Source: Chara braunii
Taxonomy: Eukaryota > Streptophyta > Charophyceae > Charales > Characeae
Length of the DNA: 32,280 nt
NCBI GenBank assembly: GCA_003427395.1
Contig: BFEA01000005.1
Location: forward strand, 7,104,747-7,137,026
Direction of reading: 5' to 3'
Shown here: positions 9,644 to 20,639 of the stretch, in pieces
How the letters are laid out: each line of letters starts with the position of its first letter
How positions within the stretch are numbered: the first letter of the stretch is position 1
Made by a program: the position numbers and the translations under genes
Notes under the pieces: model-generated
Seen by the model: only the letters and a program-made list of their open reading frames with translations
Database searches by the model: none
What the model was told of the DNA's origin: nothing

Positions 9644-9651
9644 ATCATGAC
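9644..9651. repeat. Right target-site duplication of hAT-like element 1
   Basis: ATCATGAC directly follows the right terminal repeat that ends at 9643. It differs from the left copy at one base. Confidence 0.55.
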
Positions 9652-9694
9652 TTTTTTACAGTTTTGATACACAGTCCGCATTATCAATTACACT

Positions 9695-10160
9695 AGAAGA
9701 AGGGAGAAACGAAGTCTCTCCGATCTTCGGCACGGACCAAGGGGGCGAAGGGGGGAGGGAAGCAAGGTGATGGACTACACTAGGATACTGATCCCATGAG
9801 AAGGGTCTAGCCAGCTCAAGCAGCAAATTTCGAAGAAAGGAGCGACGACACTAGGTAAAAGAAGGAACGAAGTCGTCCCCATCATCGGCAGGGACGAAGG
9901 GGGGAGTGAAGCAATGCGATTGACTACACTAGGAGAAGGGAGGGGCACATTTTGTGAGTGGTTGAACGAAGAAGTCTTCCCCATCTACGACATAGAAGAA
10001 GGGGGGAGTGAAGCAATGTGAAGGTATTTGGACCTCGTTTACATTCCTGATACATTATGTTGGCGTGATCGACTACACTAGGTTCGATAGGGACGAAAGG
10101 GAGAGTATTCTCGACCTTCGACACAGAGGAAGCTGGGAGGGAAGCAAGGTGGGGCTCACA
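9695..10160 (+). repeat. Diverged repeat units related to 6440-6670
   Basis: The motif GAAGGGAGGGGCACATTTTG..TGAACGAAGAAGTCTTCCCC with GGGGGGAGTGAAGCAATGTG and GATACATTATGT near 9935-10060 aligns with 6449-6575 (GAAGGGAGGGACACGTGG, GATATCTTCCCC, GGGGGAGTTAAGCAAGGTG, GATACATTAAGT). Shorter units with the same AAGGGGGGAG.GAAGCAA core lie at about 9738 and 9895. The phrase GACTACACTAGGA recurs at 9772, 9920 and 10072. Confidence 0.65.
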
Positions 10161-10597
10161 AACAAGCGAATGGACTAAATAGCTGACATCTACATCAGAA
10201 ACTTGGAAGGATGGGCGGATTCGAATGTGTTCTCTTCAGTCTTCAACCCCTACTTCTCCCTCCTATCCTACCTTTTTTAGAACCCTCCGTAGCCAACGCC
10301 CAAAAAATAAAAAAAAAATGGAATTTCAAACAAGTGATCTAAAGAAGATTGGAATAAAATAAGCAATGAAAGATAGGCAGCACACAAATATCTCAATTTA
10401 CTACCGCGTATAGTTCAGTTGGAGAGTCAAGATCTCGTTGATCCAAAACTCTAGTTTCCCCTCTTTCTGTCTATACACCATCCCCCCCCCTTCCTCAAAC
10501 TTCCCCATTACCTGCCTAGGTTCTCCCCCTCGCCCCATCCAACTGTCCTCAACCTTCCCCATCCAATTCGCTTGATCCCTCCTCTCTAAATCTTCCC
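10161..10597. other. Unassigned sequence, pyrimidine-rich toward the right
   Basis: No gene is recognised. An A-rich run sits at about 10306-10318. From 10440 onwards the plus strand becomes C/T-rich and leads into the duplicated leader of the LINE. Confidence 0.5.
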
Positions 10598-11180
10598 ACT
10601 GACCTATTTTCGCCCTCCATCCCTCACATTCTGCTACCCCTTGTCCATTTCCCCCTCGCACCCATTTTTCCCCTCCATCCTTCAAGAGCAAATCTCCCTC
10701 CCCCCCATCTCTTCCCTCCCATATCTATCGCCCCTAAGTATCCCCTCTCTCTCTCCCTATCTCCAGCTACATCTCTTCTTCTCCTCCTCCCCCCCCCTCT
10801 TCTCCCCCCTCGCTCACCTGGTCTCTCGTTTACTGAGCACGAATCTGACGAGTTACATTTCATCGTTGTTACCCTTCCACAGATCTGTTTGTTCATCTCC
10901 CTACTCACCTGCTTTCGCCCTCCACCTTTATGTTCCGCTACTCGCTCATCCGCTTTGAGCATCTCCAACTATCTTCATCCTACCCCCCCTCTGTTTGCCT
11001 CCCCTCGCACCCTCTTTTGCCCTCCATCCTTCACGAGTAACGCTACCTCCCCCCCATCTCTTCCCATCATTCCCCACCCTTATCTCTTGCTCCTAAGAGT
11101 CCCCCCTCTCTCCCCATATCCCTATCCACACCTCTTCTTCTCCTCCCCCCCTCTCCTCCCCCCTTCGCTTACCTGATATC
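10598..11180 (+). repeat. Duplicated pyrimidine-rich unit upstream of LINE ORF1
   Basis: Two diverged copies of about 310-350 bp follow each other. TTTTCGCCCTCCATCC at 10597 matches CTTTCGCCCTCCACCT at 10912. GCACCCATTTTTCCCCTCC with CTCCCTCCCCCCCATCTC near 10658-10712 matches GCACCCTCTTTTGCCCTCC with CTACCTCCCCCCCATCTC near 11007-11062. TCGCTCACCTGG near 10811 matches TCGCTTACCTGA near 11165. The array ends about 90 bp before the first LINE ORF1 frame. Some LINEs carry tandem 5' UTR monomers with promoter activity, which would be a natural reading here. Confidence 0.65.
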
Positions 11181-11269
11181 ATTTTATATTGTTCCCGGAT
11201 ACAATTCCCTCGCCTACCATTCAGTAACAACATAAGGGTAAGTCTATCTAATTACCCGCATCTGACAAG

Positions 11270-13076
11270 ATGAAGCTGGGATATCTAAAAGGAAAAGGAG
11301 CTGGTTCCCATTCCCCAGATCTTTCGTATCAGCACTTGTGCCCACGGAAACAGGCCACAATGTCAGGTGGACCATTGAGGATGGAGGGAGAAACCTCATT
11401 GGAACGACAAGGAACTATCTCCCCAACGCTGGATCTGATTATAGAAGTGGAGGATGAGGTATTAACGGAAGAAGAAAGGAGGATGGAAGGGGATAAACGG
11501 GGAAAACAAATAGCACAAGTCCCTCAATCTTGTCAGTCTCCCCTCCCTCCCCAGACTGCACAAGACCAAAGTAAACCATCATGGGCACAAAAGGTTAGGG
11601 AGACGTTGGAGGGCAAATCTTTAACAATTGCAAGACCCCCGGTCACTGATACTGGTCTGCCAGCCGAAGAACTGAAAGTTCCCTTGAGAAACCTGACATC
11701 TGTAAGGGCATATTTCCTAACACTCGTCCTGATTCCATTGAAACAGAAAGTAGTCAACCAAAGAGGAAGGAATATGCTCACGGAATCTTACACTGCAGAT
11801 GAGTTGGCACAAGGGACGCAGTCTATACTAAACATGCGAGTAACTAGATATTTTACGATGACTGTGCACGAAGGTCAGTAAATGATAGAATTAAAATTTA
11901 ATCGATTTGTAAGCATTTGGAATCGATAAAGGATGGCCCAGAGGAAGTTAAGGAATTCTTCCTGATCCGGCCAGTGACACCTACGGTCTTTACGATACTG
12001 AGCCTATTCGAACAAGATAAGCAAAAAAAGGATGGATGGAAAAGGTTACGTTGGGACCAATCAGATGTGCGGATTTACCCATGGGTACCGAAGAAGATAG
12101 GCCTCAAGGAAAAAAAAGATCAACTTATGAGAGATTATTACTGGGTAGAATTGAGACACATCCTGGTGGAGGTTCAAACAACTTTCATTCATGATTTTGG
12201 TCAGGACTACAAGATAGTTGACTTCATAGACCCACTACCGACGTACATGGCAAAGAGGGATGAGTACGTGATGATGGCGCTGGATCTCCCCAAGGACCAG
12301 CCCTTCTCCCTAGACGATATTATCCCTTTCAAAATGGGGGGAAGGCTGTATCAAATTCACACAGCACACAAATTTAGACCTTGGTGCTATAAATGTAGGG
12401 TATTATGACCACCTCAACACTGAATTGGCTTGCCCACAACACCTCAACAGAATGCCGGATTGGATGACACATTGAAGAGAGATACCCTCCGGCGAACAGA
12501 TGGCTACCCAATACCCTGGGTTATGAGGGTTGGGTGTATGTGGATGAGATGTCACCTGGTGGCCAACCTAGTGTTTGGAACAGGGAGGGTAGGGGTGATC
12601 CTAAGAGGTCTTCAAGACCACCAGTAGATTGGAAGCCTCCAGTGCAGCATCCACCTGGACGCAACACCCGAACACAGCACCCCCCCAAAACAAAACCACC
12701 AATGCCCTCTGGGGAAAAAATGGGGGGGGAAGGAAATGGGAATAAGAACAAACAACAAAGTGAGTCAACAAAGCCAAAATGGAATGGATTGCGCATCGGG
12801 CCAAATATAACTGCATACATTCCAATTGGTAATCGTTTCACCCTATTGAGCATAGAAGAAGCAGAGGGGGAAGGGGTGGGAAAGGAACATCCGCCAAAAC
12901 TAGGCCACCAGACACAACCAGACCAAGAGAAAAAAAGGGCTCCGCAAAACCAAAAGGAGAATTGGAGACCTGGAAGATACCCCAAATGCCCCCTCGGACC
13001 ATTCAAACATAGAACCAAGCCCGGAACCAATGGATCTGGACCCACTAAAGGAGGCTTTCTGTCCACAGCCAATTGA
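11270..13076 (+). pseudogene. LINE (L1-type) ORF1, frameshifted, zinc-knuckle protein
   Basis: ORF1 of L1-type LINEs is an RNA-binding protein that packages the element RNA. Three open segments in three frames form it: 11270-11881, 11917-12408 and 12534-13076. The first ends in TRYFTMTVHEGQ, and the second contains a long mixed-charge domain similar in style to DUF4283 and ends in FRPWCYKCRVL. That CxxC is the start of a zinc knuckle. Moving one frame after CYKCR gives YYDHLNTELACP, which supplies the His and last Cys, so a frameshift splits the knuckle. The third segment is basic and proline-rich with NRFTLLSIEEAE, a motif style common near the C-terminus of plant LINE ORF1. Assignment rests on order and on the ORF2 that follows. 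Confidence 0.7.
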
Positions 13077-15229
13077 AATTGAACTAGTTTCAAGTGTCCC
13101 CCTGCCGTAGAGAGGAGCGCTAACTCGGATTCAAAGCAATCACGAACAGGGGAGAGTACATCATAACTCAAAAAAATGGCGAAATGGCTACAGGAAAGCC
13201 TCAAGATAAAATTTCAAGGTCGTTCAGAGGAATTTTCGGAACTCACATATGTGCAACTGGTCACTCTTTTAGAAACTAGTTCAAGCCTTTGAACAACGTT
13301 GGAACAAGGACTACAAAGAGAGGTAAGTTGGCAACAGATGTGTCGCCGCTTGTTGCCAATAGTGACAATGAGATTTTAACCCCCATGTGATCAGGTCCAG
13401 ACAGATCTGGACAGCAAGCAAGCCTCGGGATCGGGGGGGGACGAGAGTGTTCAGCAGAACCTAGTCCCAGTGGGCATGCAAAACTCGGAATCAGAGAAGG
13501 ACTCAATGATTCCATTGAGAAATGCCCAGCAGAATTTTGAGCCAATGGACAACGACACCATGTCAACACATTTCGAGGATTTGGATTCGTATCTAGCTGC
13601 AGATTTTGGACCAGAACTTGGAAAAGATCAACCGAAGGTCATTCAAGGGGTACATGTCACTTGTGCTGCTCAGTCCCAACGGATAGAATGAGGATCACAA
13701 TTAGATCAACATGCAGAGCTCCAAATCAGTCCGTCTTATCCGCAAAAGAGATCGGAATTACAAGGAACAGATACAGGTATTGAAGATCTGGTGTCATGGG
13801 ATGCACAGGTAGATGAGCAGCATAAACAGCAAGTGGAAATAGACCAAAACAGTTGGGGACCGGGTAATGGAACCAAGGACTCAGACACGGAAAAGGGGAT
13901 AGGGGAAAGGAGCGGTGAGGGTCAAAACTGGATTTCTGCAGAAGAGGATGGAACCCCACGTTTTGTGGTTAAAAATACGGTATCGCATCATCTCAAACAA
14001 GTGATCTTAGATTTGACAAGAGAAGGTAAATATCTATTACTTACTCAACTGTTAGAGGAACCAAGCAAAACGTAGCAAGGATTGACAATAGAAAAGGGTT
14101 TGCAGGTAACTGAAATAAAAAAATACAAAGAATTAGCAGGCAACACTGTCCTCATCATCTCAAACAAGTGATCTAAGATTTGGCTAGAGAAAGTAAGTAT
14201 CTATTACTTACTCAACCCCTGGAGGAACCAAGCAAAACGCAACAAGGATTGACAATAGAAAAGGGGTTGCAGGTAACTGAAATAAAAGAATACAAAGAAT
14301 TATCAGGCAACATAGTCCTCCACCAGGCCCCAACTGACCCGCCAAATAAAATAAGTGATGCAACCAGGATCAATTCAGAAAATGATGACTTAAACGGAAT
14401 AAACGGGAACAGGTCGGCAGTCATTTACGAAGAGCCACAAGGAAAATCCCCTGACCACACGGTATATCAACTCACAGAAAGCGGCACCACTGAAACAAAG
14501 GATGAACATAGTCTTAATGATTTGGAAAGGAAGAATGTGATAATAAAATCCCCCCAGCATAAGTATTTGCCGATCAGTAGGAGATAGCAGCTAAGCCTGT
14601 TGTTGGCAGGGGACATGAGGATCTAGCCCTGTCTAAATCATGTGTGTTAATCTTACCAGTTAGGCTGAAAGAAGGCGTATCGAAGGTAGGCTTATCAGAG
14701 CCAATAGGATCAATACATGGAGAGGTAACAATGTATGGAACTCTAATAGACCCTCTTTCATCTTTATGGGTAACATGGCAGGGAAAGCACAGTTCAAAGC
14801 ATAAATTGTTATAATTATTCAAACATAGTTTCCGTTGGGGGGCTCTGTTGTGCTTATCCTATCTCCTGATGCTCATAAGATTTCAGTTAAGGGCGTGTTC
14901 CTTAGATATAAGCATGCACGAGCAGTTGACTTGCGTTGGTACACCCAAGATACGTTAACAGAGCTCCGACAAATGAAAATCAATGCATGTGACTTCTGAA
15001 TAGAAGTTGACGTCGCAATCCTACTCTCCCGCCTCTTAAAAAAAAGGAAGGATTTACTAGATCAAGGTGGGAAGCTAGACTATGGACACTGGTTGACCTT
15101 GTGAGCCACCCCATTTAGAAAGTTGACAAGGTAATAGAAATGGAAGGTACAAATATGTTGGAGGTGCTATACAACAAGAACAAGGACTGAAAACTCCTAA
15201 GAAGAGTCACAGACCAAGACCTCCAGTCA
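13077..15229 (+). pseudogene. Decayed LINE coding sequence between ORF1 and endonuclease
   Basis: Open segments at 13470-13691, 13791-14075 and 14180-14587 are rich in acidic, glutamine and lysine residues (for example KYLLLTQLLEEPSKT), and probably continue the ORF1 C-terminal region. They are separated by stops and frameshifts. Between 14870 and 15000 there is a coding-like stretch (VFLRYKHARAVDLRWYTQD) without a long open frame. None of these has a domain I can name. The base composition matches the flanking LINE frames, which is why I group them with it. Confidence 0.45.
13986..14319 (+). repeat. 167-bp tandem duplication in LINE coding region
   Basis: CATCATCTCAAACAAGTGAT occurs at 13986 and 14153, and the match continues through CTATTACTTACTCAAC, GGAACCAAGCAAAACG and GCAGGTAACTGAAATAAA. 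The offset is 167 bp, which is not a multiple of three, so the copies lie in different frames. The second copy has lost the stop of the first (CGTAGC against CGCAAC). Confidence 0.88.
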
Positions 15230-16508
15230 CTCAATGTAATTGGTTTAGCGTTGGCCAAAGAACAAAAACGGCAGGCATTTTTTGAACAACTGAGAGGAGT
15301 GGAGGGTAAGAAATGACCTCATGTCATCTGCATACAGGAAACACACATGATGGATAACGTGGACCACCATCACGCACACGAATAAATTTGGTCCCACCAG
15401 GCCTTTAGGGCACAAGCGTCCAGGTCAGGAAGTGTAGGAGTAGCAATTTGGTTTCCCCCTGACGCAAGGATTGATCCTCTTTATTGGGAATCGGATAAAG
15501 AAGAAGGGAGATTGGTATTTCACTTGGCAATGCTGAAGATTGAAATGATGACAATCTTGTGCGTATATGGTTCCAATGAGGTAGGGGAAACCCGAAAAAA
15601 TATAACTTCTTTGAATCCCTAAAGGGTCGTCTCCTAGTAGGTATCCCAGTGGTGATGATAGGAGACTTCAATGTTGCTCCAAACAGGCAGATGGATCGTT
15701 GCCAGATCCTTTCCCCTTGTCCACAATACGTGGAAAAGGATTAGCAAATAATTGAAGGACTATGTCAATCTCTCGACCTCTTTGATGCACACAGACGACG
15801 TTTCCCTAAAAAATGCAAGTTCACATGCTTTAGAAAGAGAGTAACAATGACACCATCGAAATATCGCATAGATCTCATACTTTTATCAGAAGAATTGGAA
15901 GGTGTTTTTCAAATAGCAGAGATCTTCCCTTGCAGTGTCTTCCCTGATACCGCCCTCTTAAGCATGAATGGTTTCAAAGTATATCTACACGATGTTTAGT
16001 CTTTCGAGAGAAAACAGAAGGAACAAATTAAGGATGACATACGATGGTTCAACAACGGTCTAATATTTTTGGGTCGTAAATGCAATGAATATTCAAAACT
16101 TCTTGTTAAGCAACGCCATCTAGAGGAATATAATATAAAATAACAACTTCAACAACTTCAAAAACAAGAAGAAGTTTCAGTGAAGGAACCTCAACTAACT
16201 GAGATAACAAAAATAATCAGTGACTTGGAGTCCAAGTTATTAAAATATATGGAACACCGTTGGTAAGGGATCAGAATTATAGGTAAGTTAAAGGGACATA
16301 ACGCGGAGGGGGTGATGGATGCGGGATTTTTTGCCACAACAAAAACTAGAACTAGCGGGAACATTATTGAAGTTTTCGCGAACCCTCAAGGAGACCAACA
16401 CTCGCTAGTCACCTCAACAACAACATCCACGAAAATAGCAATAAACTTTTATAAAACCCTCCTTACATCAGAATGTAAACAATAATCAAGGGAACAAAAA
16501 GTAAAAGA

Positions 16509-16516
16509 GATATAAT
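16509..16516. repeat. Left target-site duplication of MITE
   Basis: GATATAAT lies next to the left end of the MITE and is repeated exactly at 17010-17017. Confidence 0.9.
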
Positions 16517-17009
16517 CTATGTTACCAGGCCGGACGTCCGGGACCCCCCTGACCGTCCGGGATGTCTGACCGGACGTCTGGTCGGACGTCGGACCGGACA
16601 GGGTATATCGGACCTAGCGCAAAAAAAAAAAAAAATAATAATAATAATAAAAAATTAAAACAATCATGTGGCTTCCACCTTGCATTAGGTGTATGCCATC
16701 AAACTTTTGGATCATTTGGGCCTGTAGAATAAATAATAAAAATCTTTAAAGATTTATTCCCCATCTATACCCCTCCTATACCCACCAAAACCCCTTCTAC
16801 CCCCCCCCTCCCCCCCCAAATACCACCCTATGAGCAAATGCTCATAAAAATCTGAATTTTTTTGTGGGGGGCCTCTAAGCCATGCGCAACACTGTCATTT
16901 TTTTTTTTTGCCAAAAAGGTGTCGTCCGGAAATCCGGACGACGGGGGGGGAGACGTCCGGGGGAGACTTCCGGTGGAGACGTCCGGTCTCCGGACCATTG
17001 GTAACCTAG
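16517..17009. mobile_element. hAT-like MITE, 493 bp, inserted in LINE ORF2
   Basis: The ends are CTATGTTACCA (16517-16527) and TGGTAACCTAG (16999-17009), 10 of 11 bases inverted. The insertion is bounded by a perfect 8-bp duplication, GATATAAT, as made by hAT transposases. The left subterminal part is built of CpG-rich palindromic words, such as CCGGACGTCCGG at 16530-16541, followed by an A-tract. The right part has GTCGTCCGGA-AA-TCCGGACGAC (16921-16942). There is no coding capacity. LINE reading text continues on both sides, so the insertion is younger than the LINE. Confidence 0.88.
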
Positions 17010-17017
17010 GATATAAT
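17010..17017. repeat. Right target-site duplication of MITE
   Basis: GATATAAT, identical to 16509-16516. Confidence 0.9.
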
Positions 17018-17183
17018 ATTTTTTTATACCACTAACTAAATCATTAATAGACCAACAGAAAACGATGCTCGAAAGTCCACTCACAAAGGAAGAAATCTGG
17101 TTGACCCTTATGATGATAGAAGAAGATAAAACTCCAAGGATCAATGGTCTCCCTAAAGAATCATGGAAAGCCATGTGGGATTA

Positions 17184-17405
17184 ATACACATTTCGTTAAA
17201 AGTGAACCTTTTTATCGTTCATTTTTTGTAACAAAGCCGAAATTCATGTTGGAGCGACATAAATAAGATAAATTCATGTTGGCAATATGAACTAAGGAGC
17301 GACATAAATAAGAATAAATCGGTACGATCATTGCTAAGTGTTGCTAAGTGGGCAGTGCCATGGGTCTCACAAGATCAACAACCGCCATCGCTTGGAGTAC
17401 TCGAC
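17184..17405 (+). repeat. Unassigned stretch with a short direct repeat
   Basis: AAATTCATGTTGG and GGAGCGACATAAATAAGA each occur twice between 17240 and 17315, as a small tandem duplication with an insertion in the second copy. TTGCTAAGTG is doubled near 17330-17350. The LINE homology has ended here. Confidence 0.6.
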
Positions 17406-17765
17406 TCATCAACCTGCAACTTGTTACTGGGCCTATGCTATCTACTTAGTTAACCGTTCGCGCCCCCTTCCCCCCCCAACCCCAACCACCCCTTGAAATC
17501 ACTGTGACATCGAATTTTTCCCTCCTTGGTTATTTTCGAGGTAGGTTAAGCCTTTTGGAGCGGCCGCTCTGCAACTCAGAATAAACTCCAGGTTTGTTCG
17601 AATGCTCCCATCAACCTGCAACTTGTAACAGGGCCTATGACATCTGTTGACCCTCCCCTCCACCACCCCCTACCCCTACCCCAGCACCCCAACCCCCGGG
17701 AAGTAACATTCTCCCCTTTTGGCTATTTTTAAGGTGAGTAGCGTAGAAAATAACTCCAACAAGCA
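17406..17765 (+). repeat. Tandem duplication, about 203-bp period
   Basis: CATCAACCTGCAACTTGT is found at 17406 and 17609, each followed by GGGCCTATG.(C/A)ATCT, a C-rich stretch, then TTGG(T/C)TATTTT and finally AATAACTCCA or AATAAACTCCA. The second copy is shorter. Confidence 0.75.
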
Positions 17766-20639
17766 TGCCCCTAGTAGCCTCGTCTGTCTTGAGCGGACAC
17801 CACGAAAGGATGGGCAGTGTCAGGGACAAGTTTCCAATTTACGTAGGCCTTGTGGGACCAAGCAGCGATAGGAATTGCCCTAGTATTAGCCTGCGCACGC
17901 TCAACGTCATTCTATATATAGCCCAGCCTCTCGTATATTTCACTTCGCTACAAGGTTCTTATATCATCGGTTCCTTTCTAGGACGACAGCGGGAGTTAGT
18001 TCGTCGTGACCTCCACCGCTTATTGTGCCAAACCTTGGCTAAGGGAGTGATTCGGCCAGATGGAAAAAAATGAGGGCGCGGGTAGCAGACAACTCAGGTG
18101 CCGCAAACAATGCTGCCTCGAGCAGTTCGCGACGAAGAAAAGCGGAGGTCGCCACCATTATGCTGTTTCCAAGCAAGACGGAGGCAAGGGCGTCTGCTGT
18201 AGCCGTGTGAGGATTTAGACAAGGGTGGGCGAGAGTCGGCCGCATGGCCTTCCATCCAGCGGACGTCTACCCGACCGAGGTAGAGCTTAGGGAAGACCAA
18301 GGAACCCTTGAGGACCTGCCGCGAGTTTAACTACGGCCATGAAGCTGGTACTAAGCGTTGGCATCAGTCCCCTTAGAAAGAAGCATTGGATCGACGTCAG
18401 GGTCGTCTACGACGTCGTGAACGAAACAATCCACCGCAAGTTCGAGTACGAGATCATGTGGTTGTCCCTGCGCATTATGCGGAATCACCATGCTCGGCAG
18501 GGACCATTCGTGTACATCGAAGGAAGTGTCAAAATAAAGGAGCCTTGTCGACCCGTTTCACCGCTTCCTACAATTCATGTCATGGGCAATAGGTGAGGGT
18601 CACCTTATAGTAATATAACGAACAACCCATATCGTTGAATTCCTAATGCGGAAACCGCCTAACCAAATAAATAAGGCAAATTAATGACAAAATTTATCCC
18701 TCATGAGCCTCAATCGACCAAGAATCTTACGAGCTAAAACAAAGGAGCGTTTGAATATTTCATAGGTGGAGCGTCACACCCGCAAGACCCTACTCTTCGT
18801 TGCACATACAAAGTTTTCGCTCACATGTCTGCAACAAAATACAAAGCCAAGACAGTCTCCGAGAGTAGGCAGGAAACACATGGGGTCAGACAACACATTC
18901 CTTTTCACGTTTGAGCACATACAACCCAGCCTTTCCCTTTCAACTGAACATTTAAGGAAATAGAAATGGGGCAAGCAAAGTGTGGGTTCACGTGGGGAGT
19001 GAGGGGTCTCAGTCATTAACTGACCTTGAGTGAAATGTCGTTGATGTCGACTAGCTCACCCAAGAAAGCCAAGTTCAACCTTGAACGTCAATCGAGCTCC
19101 CAAAAATGTCCTGAATATAAATTATAAGCACCATGAATCCCAACAATTATTGAGCGGTCCTTGCCTGCGTCGGCAAGCCCCACAAGTGACGAGCGGCACC
19201 TCCGGTTCCAAGTTGGTCCCGCCGAGCCCAATACAATGACAGTCGCCGACGCACTCCAAAATAAATTCCCCGACGTCGAGCGGCTTCAATTTGGTGCCGA
19301 TGGTCCAGTCAATAAATCCGTAAATGTGGCGCAGTCCCAAGTAGTCCCTATGGAACCCAGGGCCGTTACCAAGGGTTCCACCACGCCAAAACGTCAAGAA
19401 CTTGCACCGTCTTCACCGCAAAAAATATCTCTTGTGTCGCACCACCACAAGTTTGCACTGGCGTTCGTCTTGAGCATGTGTCGTACTCGGCACCTCCTTC
19501 GGACTGCGGCGGTACACTTGGAATGCCACAAAAAATAAATGACGCTACCACTGCAAGCCGCCAACAATTGGGTGAGCGGCACCGCCACCTTGTCGCGCCA
19601 CAAACCGAGATCCTTGCTTCAAGAATAGAAGGTACCGCCTTTGCGTCAACACCGAGTCTAACGGTGTCCAACGACTTCCCCAAATTTATTTCGACGCCCA
19701 CGTACGACAAGGCTGGCAACGCTCCTTCGCATGCGGACGTAGCCTTGCCGCTTGATTACCCCGGTAGCATGCACCCTCACGTCGACCACGTCCAAGCTCA
19801 AAATAATAAAACTCGGCCCTTGGTCGAAGCTAAGCCCAAAAAAAGTCGCTCCCTTGAGTTTGGAGGTGAGTTCCCGCTCCAACGGAGTGGTCCCTAGCAC
19901 ATGTGCCACAGGTCCGGTACCAACCCAAGGAGGCGGCAAGATGCCTCCACCCTGTGGCTATGGTGGCTCCACCTCCTCCTTTTTGCTCCAGCAGCTCCTC
20001 TAGAAGACTCCCAACAGCACTCCCGAAGCACTTCCGCAGCTCACGAATGCCTTAAAGTGTACGGCCCCTCCAACAACATGTTCTCCTTGTGTGGCATCTA
20101 CTGGGCAATGTCTGCTTTTATAGTCGAGGTGGAGAGAGTGCCTCGACACTCTGGCCCTTAGACAATAATTCGAGATGTCCCTGGGTCCTCGATTTTTGCG
20201 AGATCGACGGTGTGACGTCGTCGCACCGCAGCCTTACACTTAGTGCGACTGACTTTGACTATTCCCCTTTCTCTCGTTTTTATCTATTCAGGGTTAGTTC
20301 AATCAGTCATCTCGTAATTCTCATGAAATGGCTGACACTGTCTCATTTCTGAAACAGTTTTTCTTGTATTCTTACCATTATTCCAAGAGTTATGAATTTT
20401 TAAAGTTTGACGTACCTGGTTATTTTTCCCAGTGCAGGTACGTCGAGAGAAGGCTGGACTTAGTTTTTCATTCGGTCCATGCGTTTCTTTACCCTGATGG
20501 ACTCCCAACCACGAGATCCACTGATCTCAATGGTGAGAATCACGTCATTATTCCCTTAGCCCCACTCTCCATGTGCCAGTGTCTTTTCCCCGACACTCAA
20601 CCTAACCCTCAGGATCAGAAAAATCCAATGTGAGGGGTG
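17766..20639. other. Unassigned region with small open frames
   Basis: No recognisable gene is present. The best plus-strand frames are 17765-18073 (102 codons, ending near AKGVIRPDGKK), 18339-18596 (85 codons, starting MKLVLSVGISPLRKKHWIDV), 19161-19538 and 19478-19897. Minus-strand frames of similar size overlap them. Words such as GAGCGGC(A/T)CC recur near 19150, 19190 and 19570, suggesting old internal repeats. Base composition is more even and CpG-richer than the neighbouring LINE, so this block probably came from another element, perhaps inserted between the two LINE parts. I cannot assign a family. Confidence 0.4.

Larger units (their letters stand above)
15230..17183 (+). pseudogene. 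LINE ORF2: APE endonuclease and start of reverse transcriptase
   Basis: ORF2 encodes the endonuclease that nicks the target and the reverse transcriptase that copies from it. The endonuclease starts with LNVIGLALAKEQKRQAFFEQ (15230 on), has the catalytic-glutamate motif VICIQETHM near 15326, and VVMIGDFNVAP near 15650, the conserved GDFN of APE-type nucleases. PSKYRIDLIL near 15855 follows. Further on come FFATTKTRTSGNIIEVF (16327 on) and INFYKTLLTSE, the usual linker before the polymerase. After an interrupting MITE (16517-17009) the text resumes with LTKEEIWLTLMMIEEDK and GLPKESWKAMWD, the start of the reverse transcriptase region. Many stops and shifts show it is dead. The catalytic polymerase core is not present; homology ends near 17183. 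Confidence 0.88.

Noticed and set aside
12521-13204. 227-codon minus-strand open frame
   Set aside because: It is antisense to the LINE ORF1 C-terminal region, where the plus strand has NRFTLLSIEEAE and the expected basic, proline-rich text.
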